Below, piece after piece: positions 35,548 to 44,764 of a stretch of DNA of 64,000 nucleotides. Under the pieces are notes generated by a model. That model was given only the letters and a program-made list of their open reading frames with translations. It ran no database searches and was not told the DNA's origin. Numbering within the stretch: position 1 is the first letter of the stretch; each line of letters starts with the position of its first letter. The translations under genes and the position numbers were made by a program. This DNA is from Lathyrus oleraceus. Taxonomy: Eukaryota > Streptophyta > Magnoliopsida > Fabales > Fabaceae. The stretch is taken from the NCBI RefSeq assembly GCF_024323335.1, contig NC_066581.1, positions 434,880,238 to 434,944,237 on the forward strand, written 5' to 3'.

Positions 35548-37350
35548 ATGGCCCACTCAAATGAAAGAGATAGTTACAATGCTAAGCCTCCTGTTTTTGA
35601 TGGAGAGAAATTTGATTACTGGAAAGATAGAATCGAAAGTTTCTTTCTTGGTTATGACGCTGACCTCTGGGACATTGTCACAGATGGATACACACCTCCA
35701 GTCTCAGAAAATGGAGCTGAAGTTCCCAGAAATAAGATGTCAGAAGATCAGAAACGTATCTTCAAAAATCACCACAAGGCCAGAACAATACTTCTAAATG
35801 CTATATCATACAAAGAATATGAAAAGATCACCAACAGAGAGACAGCCAAAGGTATACTTGACTCTCTGAAGATGACTCATGAAGGAAACTCCCAAGTCAA
35901 AGAGACGAAGGCTCTGGCGCTTATCCAGAAATATGAAGCCTTCAAAATGGAAGATGACGAAGCTATAGAGGCTATGTTTTCTAGATTCCAAACTCTTATT
36001 GCAGGTCTCAAGGTGCTAGACAAAGGATACACAACTGCAGATCATGTTAAGAAGATAGTCAGAAGTCTGCCAAAGAAATGGAGACCTATGGTTACTGCTC
36101 TGAAGCTGTCAAAGGATCTGAACAATATCAGCCTTGAAGAACTTGTCAGTTCTCTCAGAAGCCATGAGATAGAACTAGAGGAAGATGAGCCTCAGAAAAA
36201 GAACAAGTCCGTAGCGCTAAAGTCCAGATCTGAAAGACGGAAACCTGACAGAACCAAAGCTCTCCAGGCAGAAACTGAAGATACTAACGACTCTGAACCA
36301 GAAGACTCTGATGATGATGAAGAATTGTCCCTACTAACCAGAAGAGTTAAGCAACTCTGGAAAAAGAGGAACAACAACTTCAGAAGACCAAGACCCAGAG
36401 GAGATCGATCTGAATCAACTTCAAAAGGTAAATCTAACAAAGATATTACCTGTTATGAATGTAAAGAAACAGGTCATTACAGGAATGAATGCCCCAAGCT
36501 AAAAAAGGACAACCCTAGAAAAGAAAGCTTCAAGAAGAATACCTTCAGGACAAAGAAAGGACTGATGGCTACCTGGGATGATAGTGAATCTGGATCATCA
36601 GAATCTGACTCTGATGAACAGGCCAATGTGGCACTTATGGCTACCACATCCAGGAGTAGCTCAGATGAAGAATCTGAAGAGGTATTTTCTGAACTTTCTC
36701 GATCTGATCTAGAATCTTGTTTGTCAGAAACTCTTAGCTCATATCAGAAATTAAAACAAAAGTTTAAAAACATTAAAGGCTGTCTTAAAGCAAAATTTGA
36801 AGAATGTAGTGAACTTGAGATGACAATTCTAGCACGAGAAGATACAATCAGATCTTTAACACTAGAAAGAGATGGAGCAAAAAGAAAAAGCTTAGAATTA
36901 GAAGAAGCGTTGTCTCAAGCACCACAAACTTCAAATAAAATAATTTATAAATACGAAGAAGCCTTTCAAGAATTTCTGAAAAATGGGATAGATAGGAGTA
37001 TTATGGCATCCATGATTTATGGAGTTAGTCAGAACAATAAAAAGGGAATTGGGTATGATCCTAAGGAAGATAAAACTTCTACCAGTAACCAACTTAAGTC
37101 TCCCTTTTCATATCATTACACACACACACAAGAACAAAAATTTAAAAATGCTAGAAAACCCAAAGTTATAAGAAACTCTGGGAAAACTAATCTGAAAGGA
37201 CCCAAGAGATTCTGGGTACCAAAAGATAAGATTGTGTATGTTGCAGATATCCTATGCAGCAAAGTTCAGACACCAGTCATGGTACCTGGACTCTGGATGC
37301 TCGCGACACATGACGGGAAGAAAGTCTATGTTCCAAAGTCTGGAACTTAA
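35548..37350 (+). CDS. Sirevirus B Gag
   Basis: A 600-residue Gag with ATG in good context (accATGG). A UBN2-type region with FDYWK near residue 28 spans about 20-220. A basic region is followed by one CCHC zinc knuckle (C302, C-x2-C-x4-H-x4-C), acidic Ser-rich tracts and a coiled coil at about 385-470. The last 30 or so residues overlap the protease in another frame: the bases that encode WYLDSGCSRHMTG in pol are read here as a VPGLWMLATHDGK tail. Either a frameshift mutation or programmed frameshifting separates Gag from Pol. Length and domains are normal for Sireviruses. Confidence 0.9.
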   Translation: MAHSNERDSYNAKPPVFDGEKFDYWKDRIESFFLGYDADLWDIVTDGYTPPVSENGAEVPRNKMSEDQKRIFKNHHKARTILLNAISYKEYEKITNRETAKGILDSLKMTHEGNSQVKETKALALIQKYEAFKMEDDEAIEAMFSRFQTLIAGLKVLDKGYTTADHVKKIVRSLPKKWRPMVTALKLSKDLNNISLEELVSSLRSHEIELEEDEPQKKNKSVALKSRSERRKPDRTKALQAETEDTNDSEPEDSDDDEELSLLTRRVKQLWKKRNNNFRRPRPRGDRSESTSKGKSNKDITCYECKETGHYRNECPKLKKDNPRKESFKKNTFRTKKGLMATWDDSESGSSESDSDEQANVALMATTSRSSSDEESEEVFSELSRSDLESCLSETLSSYQKLKQKFKNIKGCLKAKFEECSELEMTILAREDTIRSLTLERDGAKRKSLELEEALSQAPQTSNKIIYKYEEAFQEFLKNGIDRSIMASMIYGVSQNNKKGIGYDPKEDKTSTSNQLKSPFSYHYTHTQEQKFKNARKPKVIRNSGKTNLKGPKRFWVPKDKIVYVADILCSKVQTPVMVPGLWMLATHDGKKVYVPKSGT

Positions 37351-38395
37351 AGACGCTGGATTTGTAGGCTTCGGAGGAGATCAGAAAGGAAGGATCAGAG
37401 GCTCCGGAACTATTGGTAATGGTACTCTTCCCTCTATATCTGATGTTCTTTATGTAGAAGGATTAATGCATAACTTGTTATCCATAAGTCAATTAAGTGA
37501 TAACGGTTATGATGTAATCTTCAATCAAAAAACATGTAAAGCCATTAATCAGAATGATGGCTCTATCCTTTTCACAGGCAAGAGGAAAAGCAACATTTAC
37601 AAAATAAATCTTTCTGATTTAAAAGATCAAAATGTTAAATGTCTAATGTCAGTTCACGAAGAGCAATGGGTATGGCATAGACGCTTGGGCCACATTAGCA
37701 TGAGGAAACTTTCTCAGCTAACTAAACTCGAGTTAGTCAGAGGCCTACCTAAACTGAAATTTTCTTCAGATGCTCTGTGTGAAGCTTGTCAGAAAGGAAA
37801 ATTTTCAAAAACATCTTTTAAAAAGAAAAATGTTGTTTCTACCTCTAAGCCTCTGGAACTTCTTCACATTGACTTATTTGGTCCTGTGAAAACAGCATCA
37901 GTTAATGGAAAGAAGTATGGACTAGTCATTGTTGATGATTACAGTCGCTGGACATGGGTAAAATTCCTAAAGCACAAGAGTGAGTCTCACTCTGTATTCA
38001 CTAGTTTCTGTTCCAAAGTGCAAAAAGAATTTGACTCTAAAATTATTAGAGTCAGAAGTGATCATGGTGGAGAATTTGAAAACAAAGATTTTGAAGAATT
38101 ATTTGATTCTAATGGAATATCCCATGATTTCTCCTGCCCTAGAACTCCACAACAAAATGGAGTTGTAGAGAGGAAGAATAGGACACTCCAAGAAATGGCG
38201 AGAACCATGATCAATGAAACTAATGTAGCAAAGCACTTTTGGGCAGAAGCTGTAAATACAGCGTGTTACATTCAGAATAGAATCTCTATAAGACCTATTC
38301 TAGAAAAGACTCCCTATGAACTGTGTAAAGGAAGAAAACCAAACATTTCATATTTTCATCCTTTTTGGATGTTCTTGCTTTATATTAAATACTAA
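37232..38395 (+). CDS. Sirevirus B Pol part 1: protease and integrase
   Basis: This frame is +1 relative to gag; the listed start is a TTG and is not a real initiation site, since the frame is open further upstream. The protease active site DSG has its Asp at 37289. The gag-pre-integrase zinc site (H-H-C-E-A-C) follows near 37680-37800. The integrase core shows HIDLFGPV, RSDHGGEFEN and NGVVERKNRT. The frame ends falsely at 38395, because a T run (38362-38366) has one T too many. The continuation is in the frame of the next entry. Confidence 0.85.
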   Translation: MCMLQISYAAKFRHQSWYLDSGCSRHMTGRKSMFQSLELKDAGFVGFGGDQKGRIRGSGTIGNGTLPSISDVLYVEGLMHNLLSISQLSDNGYDVIFNQKTCKAINQNDGSILFTGKRKSNIYKINLSDLKDQNVKCLMSVHEEQWVWHRRLGHISMRKLSQLTKLELVRGLPKLKFSSDALCEACQKGKFSKTSFKKKNVVSTSKPLELLHIDLFGPVKTASVNGKKYGLVIVDDYSRWTWVKFLKHKSESHSVFTSFCSKVQKEFDSKIIRVRSDHGGEFENKDFEELFDSNGISHDFSCPRTPQQNGVVERKNRTLQEMARTMINETNVAKHFWAEAVNTACYIQNRISIRPILEKTPYELCKGRKPNISYFHPFWMFLLYIKY

Positions 38396-40319
38396 GGAAC
38401 ATCTGAACAAGTTTGATTCCAAAGCACAGAAATGTATTATGTTAGGATACTCAGAACGCTCTAAAGGCTACAGAGTATACAACACAGAAACCAAAATTGT
38501 GGAAGAATCAATTCATGTCAGATTTGATGATAAGCTTGACCCTGAAAAGTCAAAGCTAGTTGAAAAGTTTGCAGATTTGGAAATCACTCTTGTAGAATCT
38601 GATAAAAATCCAGAAGCAACTGTCACTCAGAACTCTGAAGAAATTAAATCTCCAGAAATCCCAAAGAAAGTTAAAAGTCGTATCAATGTATCTGAAGATT
38701 TGATTCTGGGAAACAAGGACGAACCTGTCAGAACCAGATCTACCTTCAGGACTTCTGAAGATACTCCTCTGGGACTAGTGTCTCTGATTGAGCCTACGTC
38801 TTGTGATGAAGCACTTCAGGATAACGACTGGGTGGCAGCTATGCAAGAAGAATTAGATCAATTCTCAAAGAATGATGTCTGGGATCTCGTTCCTAAACCC
38901 AGAGGCACTCACGTCATTGGAACCAGATGGGTATTCAGAAACAAGCTGAATGAGAAAGGAGAAGTCGTCAGAAACAAAGCTCGACTGGTAGCTCAAGGTT
39001 ATAGTCAACAAGAAGGTATTGATTATAATGAAACCTTTGCTCTAGTCGCGAGGTTAGAATCTATTCGTCTTCTTGTATCTTTTGCTATTAATCACTCTAT
39101 CAAATTATACCAAATGGATGTCAAGAGTGCATTCCTTAATGGTTATATTTCAGAAGAAGTGTATGTCAATCAACCTCCAGGTTTTGAAAATTCAAACTTT
39201 CCAGAACATGTTTTTAAACTTAAAAAATCTTTATATGGACTTAAACAAGCTCCCAGAGCTTGGTATGAACGTTTAAGCAATTTTCTTCTGGAACAAAATT
39301 TTATCAGAGGGAAAGTTGATTCTACACTCTTCTGTAAAAACCTTAATAATAATCTCATGATATGCCAGATTTACGTTGATGATATTATTTTTGGTTCTGC
39401 TAATATCTCTGTTTGCCAAGAATTTTCTAAGTTAATGCAGGCAGAATTTGAAATGAGTTTAATGCAAGAACTAAAGTTCTTTCTGGGAATTCAAATTAAT
39501 CAAACTCCAGAAGTCACGTACATTCATCAAAGCAAGTACATTAAAGACGTTCTGAAAAAGTTTGACATGACTGAATGCAACTCTGCAAAAACTCCCATGC
39601 ACCCAACTTGCATTCTTGAAAAGGAAGAGGTAAGCAACAAGGTTTGTCAGAAGCTCTATCGAGGTATGATAGGCTCTCTCCTCTATCTGACTGCTACTCG
39701 TCCTGATATTCTCTTTAGTGTCTGTCTTTGTGCCAGATTCCAATCAGATCCTAGAGAATCTCATTTAACAGCAGTTAAGAGAATTCTTAAGTATCTGAAA
39801 GGAACTCCTAACCTGGGCCTGATGTATGAGAAAACATCAGAGTATAGACTCTCGGGTTACTGTGATGCAGATTATGCAGGAGATAGAATAGAACGAAAAA
39901 GCACTTCTGGAAATTGCCAGCTTCTGGGAAACAATCTGATATCCTGGGCTAGCAAAAGACAATCAACAATTGCTCTATCAACTGCAGAAGCAGAATATAT
40001 CTCAGTGTCACTGTGCACAACTCAGATGCTCTGGATGAAGCATCAGTTAGAAGATCTGCAAATCTTTGAAAGTAACATTCCTATCTTTTGTGATAATACT
40101 GCTGCTATTTGTTTAAGTAAGAATCCCATTCTACATTCTAGAGCCAAACACATTGAAATAAAACATCATTTTATCAGAGACTATGTTCAGAAAGGGATAG
40201 TAACATTGAAGTTCATTGATACAGAACATCAATGGGCAGATATCTTCACTAAGCCTCTAGCTGAAGATAGATTTCTTTTCATCTTAGAAAATCTGAACAT
40301 TAAAAATTGCCCTAAATGA
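38316..40319 (+). CDS. Sirevirus B Pol part 2: reverse transcriptase and RNase H
   Basis: The frame takes over at the T run. It begins with the integrase tail (FGCSCFILN region), then a charged linker. RT follows with [35 protein letters not shown] and YVDD (Tyr codon at 39372). RNase H shows the DADYAGD, TAEAEY and DNTAA motifs, and the ORF ends after ADIFTKPL. No other defect is seen. Before the extra T, parts 1 and 2 were one pol frame. Confidence 0.9.
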   Translation: MNCVKEENQTFHIFILFGCSCFILNTKEHLNKFDSKAQKCIMLGYSERSKGYRVYNTETKIVEESIHVRFDDKLDPEKSKLVEKFADLEITLVESDKNPEATVTQNSEEIKSPEIPKKVKSRINVSEDLILGNKDEPVRTRSTFRTSEDTPLGLVSLIEPTSCDEALQDNDWVAAMQEELDQFSKNDVWDLVPKPRGTHVIGTRWVFRNKLNEKGEVVRNKARLVAQGYSQQEGIDYNETFALVARLESIRLLVSFAINHSIKLYQMDVKSAFLNGYISEEVYVNQPPGFENSNFPEHVFKLKKSLYGLKQAPRAWYERLSNFLLEQNFIRGKVDSTLFCKNLNNNLMICQIYVDDIIFGSANISVCQEFSKLMQAEFEMSLMQELKFFLGIQINQTPEVTYIHQSKYIKDVLKKFDMTECNSAKTPMHPTCILEKEEVSNKVCQKLYRGMIGSLLYLTATRPDILFSVCLCARFQSDPRESHLTAVKRILKYLKGTPNLGLMYEKTSEYRLSGYCDADYAGDRIERKSTSGNCQLLGNNLISWASKRQSTIALSTAEAEYISVSLCTTQMLWMKHQLEDLQIFESNIPIFCDNTAAICLSKNPILHSRAKHIEIKHHFIRDYVQKGIVTLKFIDTEHQWADIFTKPLAEDRFLFILENLNIKNCPK

Positions 40320-40684
40320 AGTGTGGCTCTGAAAATGTAAAATGAGACTCTGATATAAAAACAAATGTACTTCTGCCTCTGACTCTGATACTTCTACAAG
40401 TTAAGAAGATATCTGAGTTAGAAATCTCCAGGAATCAATCTTTTGGTATTCCTGAAGATCAGATACATCAACATGTGGAGCACTAAGCGTCTAACCCTAG
40501 AACTTCTAGACAGCTGTCAAAAGAAATTCAAAGGACAGACGTTTGAAATCTCCTTGAGCAGTGTGCGTACTGTTGGGATTAGACATTCATTAATTAGCTG
40601 TAATCATTTTTCCCCCAAGCGTGCAATCTTGAGCTTTGTACTAACGCAATTTAATGTGTCGTTTTGCATGTGTTTTACTTAGAG

Positions 40685-40797
40685 TATATAAACACTTTTC
40701 TCACATTTCACACACTTATCACTCTCACTCACTCTAAAACCCTAAACCTCTCTGAAGCATTCTCTGCAAACTCTCAATCTTCATCTTTTTCTTCACC
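40685..40797 (+). promoter_or_regulatory. Promoter-like block before the env-like ORF of Sirevirus B
   Basis: TATATAAAC (40685-40693) is followed 25-50 bp later by a CT-rich tract and by a telo-box AAACCCTAA (40737-40745). Then comes a short CT-rich leader and caccATGG. This is the layout of a plant core promoter with 5' UTR, suggesting a separate transcript for the downstream ORF. Activity is inferred only. Confidence 0.5.
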
Positions 40798-43200
40798 ATG
40801 GACGCTCAACAACAAGAAGTGTTTAACTTTTCTCAACAAATAGAATCAAGCTCAACTGCTCAAACTTCAAGCTTTCAAACTCCAACGGTTACAGGCGTCA
40901 CCATCACCCCTATTTACAAAGAACCTCATGTTCTTGACCGTGAACGCCATATTAACCTATCAACCCCTTTTGAAGGACTGGACGTGTTGTGTGAAACGCT
41001 AGTAGATTTCGACAACTTGAAGAGAAATGGCGTTGATCTTACTGAAGAACTTCGTAAACAAGGGTGGGAAAACTACTTCCAAAGGCTTTATGGTCCGGTT
41101 TACCCACTTCTCATCAAGGAGTTCTGGAGATTTGCAGATGCAGATGACCATTTCATCGTCTCCTATGTTCTGGGGGTAAAGATTGTAATTACTGAAGGGT
41201 CAATTGCCTCTTTACTGAACATGGAGAGAGATGGAGGCAAAAGGATTTACAACATCCCTCCTAGGTCAAAGCGCATTACTGATGTAATCAATCCAACAAT
41301 CTTCAAACCCAACACTGAAGGAAATCCTTCAAAGAACAAAGAGCTGCATCAGAACCTCAGAGTGTGGCTGAAGATCATTCTGGGAACTATTCACCACCGT
41401 CCAGCCTCCAACTCCTCTGACTACATCAATGCAGATCAGAAATGCATTCTGTATTGCATTCAGAAGGGTGTGAAGATTTGCCTCCCTGCTCTCCTTTTCA
41501 GATACCTCAGAGATTCTGTCAAGGAAACCAGAAATAACATGAAGCCCAGATCCTACATCCCTCTGGGAAGATTGCTATCTGATGTTTTCATCGAGAACGG
41601 ACTGGTAGACCATCTGGAAAAGACCAAACTGATGGATGATCTGGCAATAGACACTGGGAAGCCTCTGAATGCCAGAAATCTCAAGAGTATGGGAATAATC
41701 AAGAAGATTCAAGTCAGACCCACTATGGATACATCCTGGGATGCCTTGAAAGATCAGAGGAAGCTGCCCCATGGTCTTGCAAGGTTCTTCAAAAATGAAC
41801 CCAGAGATGCGGTTGCCATCTATCTTCAGCGTATGCTGGATGAAGGTGTTGACATATCTGACTTCAGCCTCGACGATTGTCTGGATTCAGAAGAAGCCTT
41901 CGTCAGATACAAGAGAGGTCTCTCTGAGAAGAAGATTGCATCACAGGCAAAGAAGGCCAGAATTGGAGAATCTTCTGGAAGCAGATCTCCAGCTCCTCTG
42001 AAAATCTCTACTGGTATGTCTGTTCCTCCTCTTTCCCATGTACCTCCGATGGTTTCCTCTACCCCTTCCTCTAATCCTCTCCCAACACCACCAATTTATA
42101 CAACCTCTGAAATCCCACCTTCAACCATCAGAACCTCTCAGCCTTCACCAGTTTTAAATATCGCCCGTACATTCATACCTCATTCTGAACCTGAACAAAT
42201 GAACCAAAGCACTTCTTCTTCTTCTTCTTCCACAGCCCCAGAATCACCACCATACCTCAACATTTCTTCTGACCCAGAACTCTCAGACCCTAACTCTCCA
42301 ACCCTAGCCCAAATTTATGCTCTAAACCATGCTTCACAACAACCAACAGAACCTGAAATAACTTCACCACCACAACAAACAACCACCATCCCTTCTGAAG
42401 ACCAACCCTCTGACCTTCCCACCTCTGTTATCAACCCACCAAACACCTCTGCTGCACCTGAATCAGAAACTGAAACTGAACCTTTAGACTTAAACCCTCT
42501 TTACGCTTCACCCCAAAGATCTGAACCTGAAGCAGAATCTGAACCTCTCACACTAAATCTCAGCCCTCCAACATCTTCACCTCAAACCTCTGAACCAAAC
42601 CTTTCTGTACCTACCCTTGAGGAAGCCATCATGCTGGTAGCAGGGGCTTCAGTACAAAAGGTCAAGTCTCTGACCACTAACTCTGAAGTCAGTGATGATC
42701 CTGAATCTGTAAGGACACACTGGAACAGAGTCATTGGCTGGATGACCTCTGAGGCTTTTAGACTAAAGAACATCTCTGAACAAGTCAGAAATGGCTACAT
42801 CAGAGATGCTGAGGCAAGACTCCAGGAAAGACTTGCCAGAGAAGCTGCTGAAGAAGCCAGAAGGCTAGAGGAAGAGAGACTTGCGCGAGAAGCTGAAGAA
42901 GCAAGAAGACTTGAAGAAGAAAAAGCAAGGGAAGCTGAAATCCTAAGGATTAAGGAAGCTGAAGCTAAGGCTCTGGCGGATGCAGAAGCACAAGCTGCTG
43001 CTGAAGCTGAAGCACAGCAGGCTCTGACTCTGGGAGAGTCCTCTTCTGTTATCCCTATGGTTCTTCAGACTCTGAAAGAACTTAAGCAAGATCAGAATGA
43101 ACTCCGGGCCAGAATGGACAAGCAAGATACTGTCAACGACAACATCCAGAACATGCTTGCTATGTTGCTTCAGAGAATGCCTCCGCCTCCGAACCCTTAG
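40798..43200 (+). CDS. Sirevirus B env-like ORF (800 aa), function unknown
   Basis: This intact ORF lies after pol, where Sireviruses carry a so-called env-like gene. The first 380 residues form a folded region with a YPLLIKEFWRF motif near 101. It resembles the putative plant transposon protein domain rather than any viral surface protein. A Pro/Ser/Thr-rich low-complexity region (about 400-615) follows, then a long Glu/Ala/Arg coiled coil (about 655-745) and a short Gln/Met tail. No signal peptide, cleavage site or membrane segment is apparent, so I do not support an envelope role. The strong start context and the preceding promoter-like block suggest independent expression. Confidence 0.8.
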   Translation: MDAQQQEVFNFSQQIESSSTAQTSSFQTPTVTGVTITPIYKEPHVLDRERHINLSTPFEGLDVLCETLVDFDNLKRNGVDLTEELRKQGWENYFQRLYGPVYPLLIKEFWRFADADDHFIVSYVLGVKIVITEGSIASLLNMERDGGKRIYNIPPRSKRITDVINPTIFKPNTEGNPSKNKELHQNLRVWLKIILGTIHHRPASNSSDYINADQKCILYCIQKGVKICLPALLFRYLRDSVKETRNNMKPRSYIPLGRLLSDVFIENGLVDHLEKTKLMDDLAIDTGKPLNARNLKSMGIIKKIQVRPTMDTSWDALKDQRKLPHGLARFFKNEPRDAVAIYLQRMLDEGVDISDFSLDDCLDSEEAFVRYKRGLSEKKIASQAKKARIGESSGSRSPAPLKISTGMSVPPLSHVPPMVSSTPSSNPLPTPPIYTTSEIPPSTIRTSQPSPVLNIARTFIPHSEPEQMNQSTSSSSSSTAPESPPYLNISSDPELSDPNSPTLAQIYALNHASQQPTEPEITSPPQQTTTIPSEDQPSDLPTSVINPPNTSAAPESETETEPLDLNPLYASPQRSEPEAESEPLTLNLSPPTSSPQTSEPNLSVPTLEEAIMLVAGASVQKVKSLTTNSEVSDDPESVRTHWNRVIGWMTSEAFRLKNISEQVRNGYIRDAEARLQERLAREAAEEARRLEEERLAREAEEARRLEEEKAREAEILRIKEAEAKALADAEAQAAAEAEAQQALTLGESSSVIPMVLQTLKELKQDQNELRARMDKQDTVNDNIQNMLAMLLQRMPPPPNP

Positions 43201-43617
43201 GCACTTAGGATTTATTTTGCTTGCCTGTTGTTTTATTTTCTCTGAATCTGATGTTTTCTAGTTCTTGTTGCCTTTGTGCTTTTATCTGAATACAAGTTTT
43301 TTCTCTTAATTTATTTATTTTTTGCTATGTCTTTTTGATTCTGACAAAAAGGGGGAGAAGTCATTAATAGCTCTGATGAAAATATTGTCTAATACCTTAA
43401 GCATTCTGCAACATATTTTTCTTAAAAATAATTTTATCTAACCTGGACTTAAGAAATTGCAGAAGGTATCAAGAAACCTCTTTACTTAGAAGCTCTGGTA
43501 AGAACTTCTGAACTCCCTAGCACTACCTCAGGGGGAGCTTCTGTCTATCTGATCTGATATTATTCATGTTTCATCTGCTAATTAAGTTTGTTTTGTCATC
43601 ATCAAAAAGGGGGAGAT
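43201..43617 (+). promoter_or_regulatory. Sirevirus B 3' UTR with repeated polypurine tracts
   Basis: Three purine tracts are seen: aaaaagggggag near 43345, gggggagc near 43530, and aaaaagggggaga ending at 43616, next to the 3' LTR. The last is the plus-strand primer. Iterated PPT-like motifs are a known Sirevirus feature. Confidence 0.8.
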
Positions 43618-44713
43618 TGTAAGAACAAAAATTGTTCTACAACAGATTCCTTGATTTTGATGATAACAAAGGATGAAACCAAAAATGGCACCCTAACGAA
43701 AAGTTTCTAAGTGTGCAGGATTCTAAAGAAAGAAGGAAGAAATCTGATGATGTCATCAGATGCAGAACCAGATCAGAAGCATATTATCATATGATCAGAA
43801 GCATCTGAAGTGGAACACGTTCAAGAAAGTCTAACTCTGAGCAAAACAGCAAAGTATCAGAAGCATCTGTACAAGAAGTAAGCTCTAGATGTTCTGACTC
43901 TGAACAACGCTATCTCTAAGTTCCAGAAGTTATCAGCGCTATCTGAAGAAACTATCTGAACTCACAAGAGATTAACATCAGAAGCAAGATTCCAAGATTC
44001 TCCAGAAACACAAATACTCTGAGCATGGATTGCTAATCATGAAAGAGTAACGTTAAAGTCAAGTAAAGATTTGCAAATGGTTTTCCTAATTAAGAAAGAG
44101 ACGTTAATCTCCAATTTCAATAAAGAAGATACTACTTGTGGTAAGTAGTCATTTCAAGGAGAGAAAGTTATCCTGCAGAAGCTATTTAAGTGATGGCGTA
44201 AATTCATTTTAATATCCACCAGTTTCAACTACTACTTCAACTGATATATAAAATGGGTTGCAATCAACTTTGAAACATAAGTAAGCCAACAAGCCAAAAT
44301 TATACTGAAACATCAACGCTCAAGAAAAAACACTCTTGCTCTCTAAAGATCTTCACGAAGCTTTTGCTTATAACGTGAAAAACTCTTGTTCTTAATACTG
44401 TAATATTTGCTTTCTTAGAAGCACTCTAGATTACATAAATCTTTTATCTATTGTTTGTTTATTTCCTCAAGTGACTCTGTGAAGTCTGTATACTTGAGAG
44501 GACTAAGAGATCTTTCTCTTAGACGTTGTTTGTAATCTTTCAAGATTAGTGGATTAAGTCCTTGTTGAAGGCGAAATCACCTTGGCCGGGTGGACTGGAG
44601 TAGCTTTGTGTTATAAGCGAACCAGTATAAAATCATTGTGTGGTTTTCATTTTGAAAAAGTGCTAATTTTTCTAAACAATTCAAACCCCCCTTTCTTGTT
44701 TTTCTCACCTTCA
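43618..44713 (+). repeat. Sirevirus B 3' LTR
   Basis: 1096 bp, about 99.2% identical to the 5' copy, with TATATAAAA at 44245-44252. It is followed at once by the agctt duplication. Confidence 0.95.
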
Positions 44714-44718
44714 AGCTT

Positions 44719-44764
44719 GATTCATCATATAAAGCCAAGTGTGGCTAAACGCATGAAAACTCAC
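44719..44764 (+). pseudogene. 46-bp scrap of Sirevirus A env-like ORF between two insertions
   Basis: This short segment belongs to element A and sits between the right duplication of Sirevirus B and the solo LTR. Its last five bases, ctcac (44760-44764), form the left duplication of the solo LTR. Confidence 0.7.

Larger units (their letters stand above)
34370..44713 (+). mobile_element. Sirevirus B (SIRE/Maximus-like Ty1/copia), nearly complete, 10.3 kb
   Basis: Two 1096-bp LTRs (34370-35465, 43618-44713) are flanked by a perfect 5-bp duplication agctt (34365-34369 and 44714-44718). Primer site, gag, pol, env-like ORF and PPT follow in order. LTRs differ at about 9 sites by eye (99.2% identity), so insertion is recent. 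The main visible defect is one extra T in pol (run at 38362-38366). It lies inside the env-like ORF of Sirevirus A. Confidence 0.95.

Noticed and set aside
40798..43200. True viral envelope gene
   Set aside because: No signal peptide, cleavage site or membrane helix; fits the Sirevirus extra ORF of unknown function.
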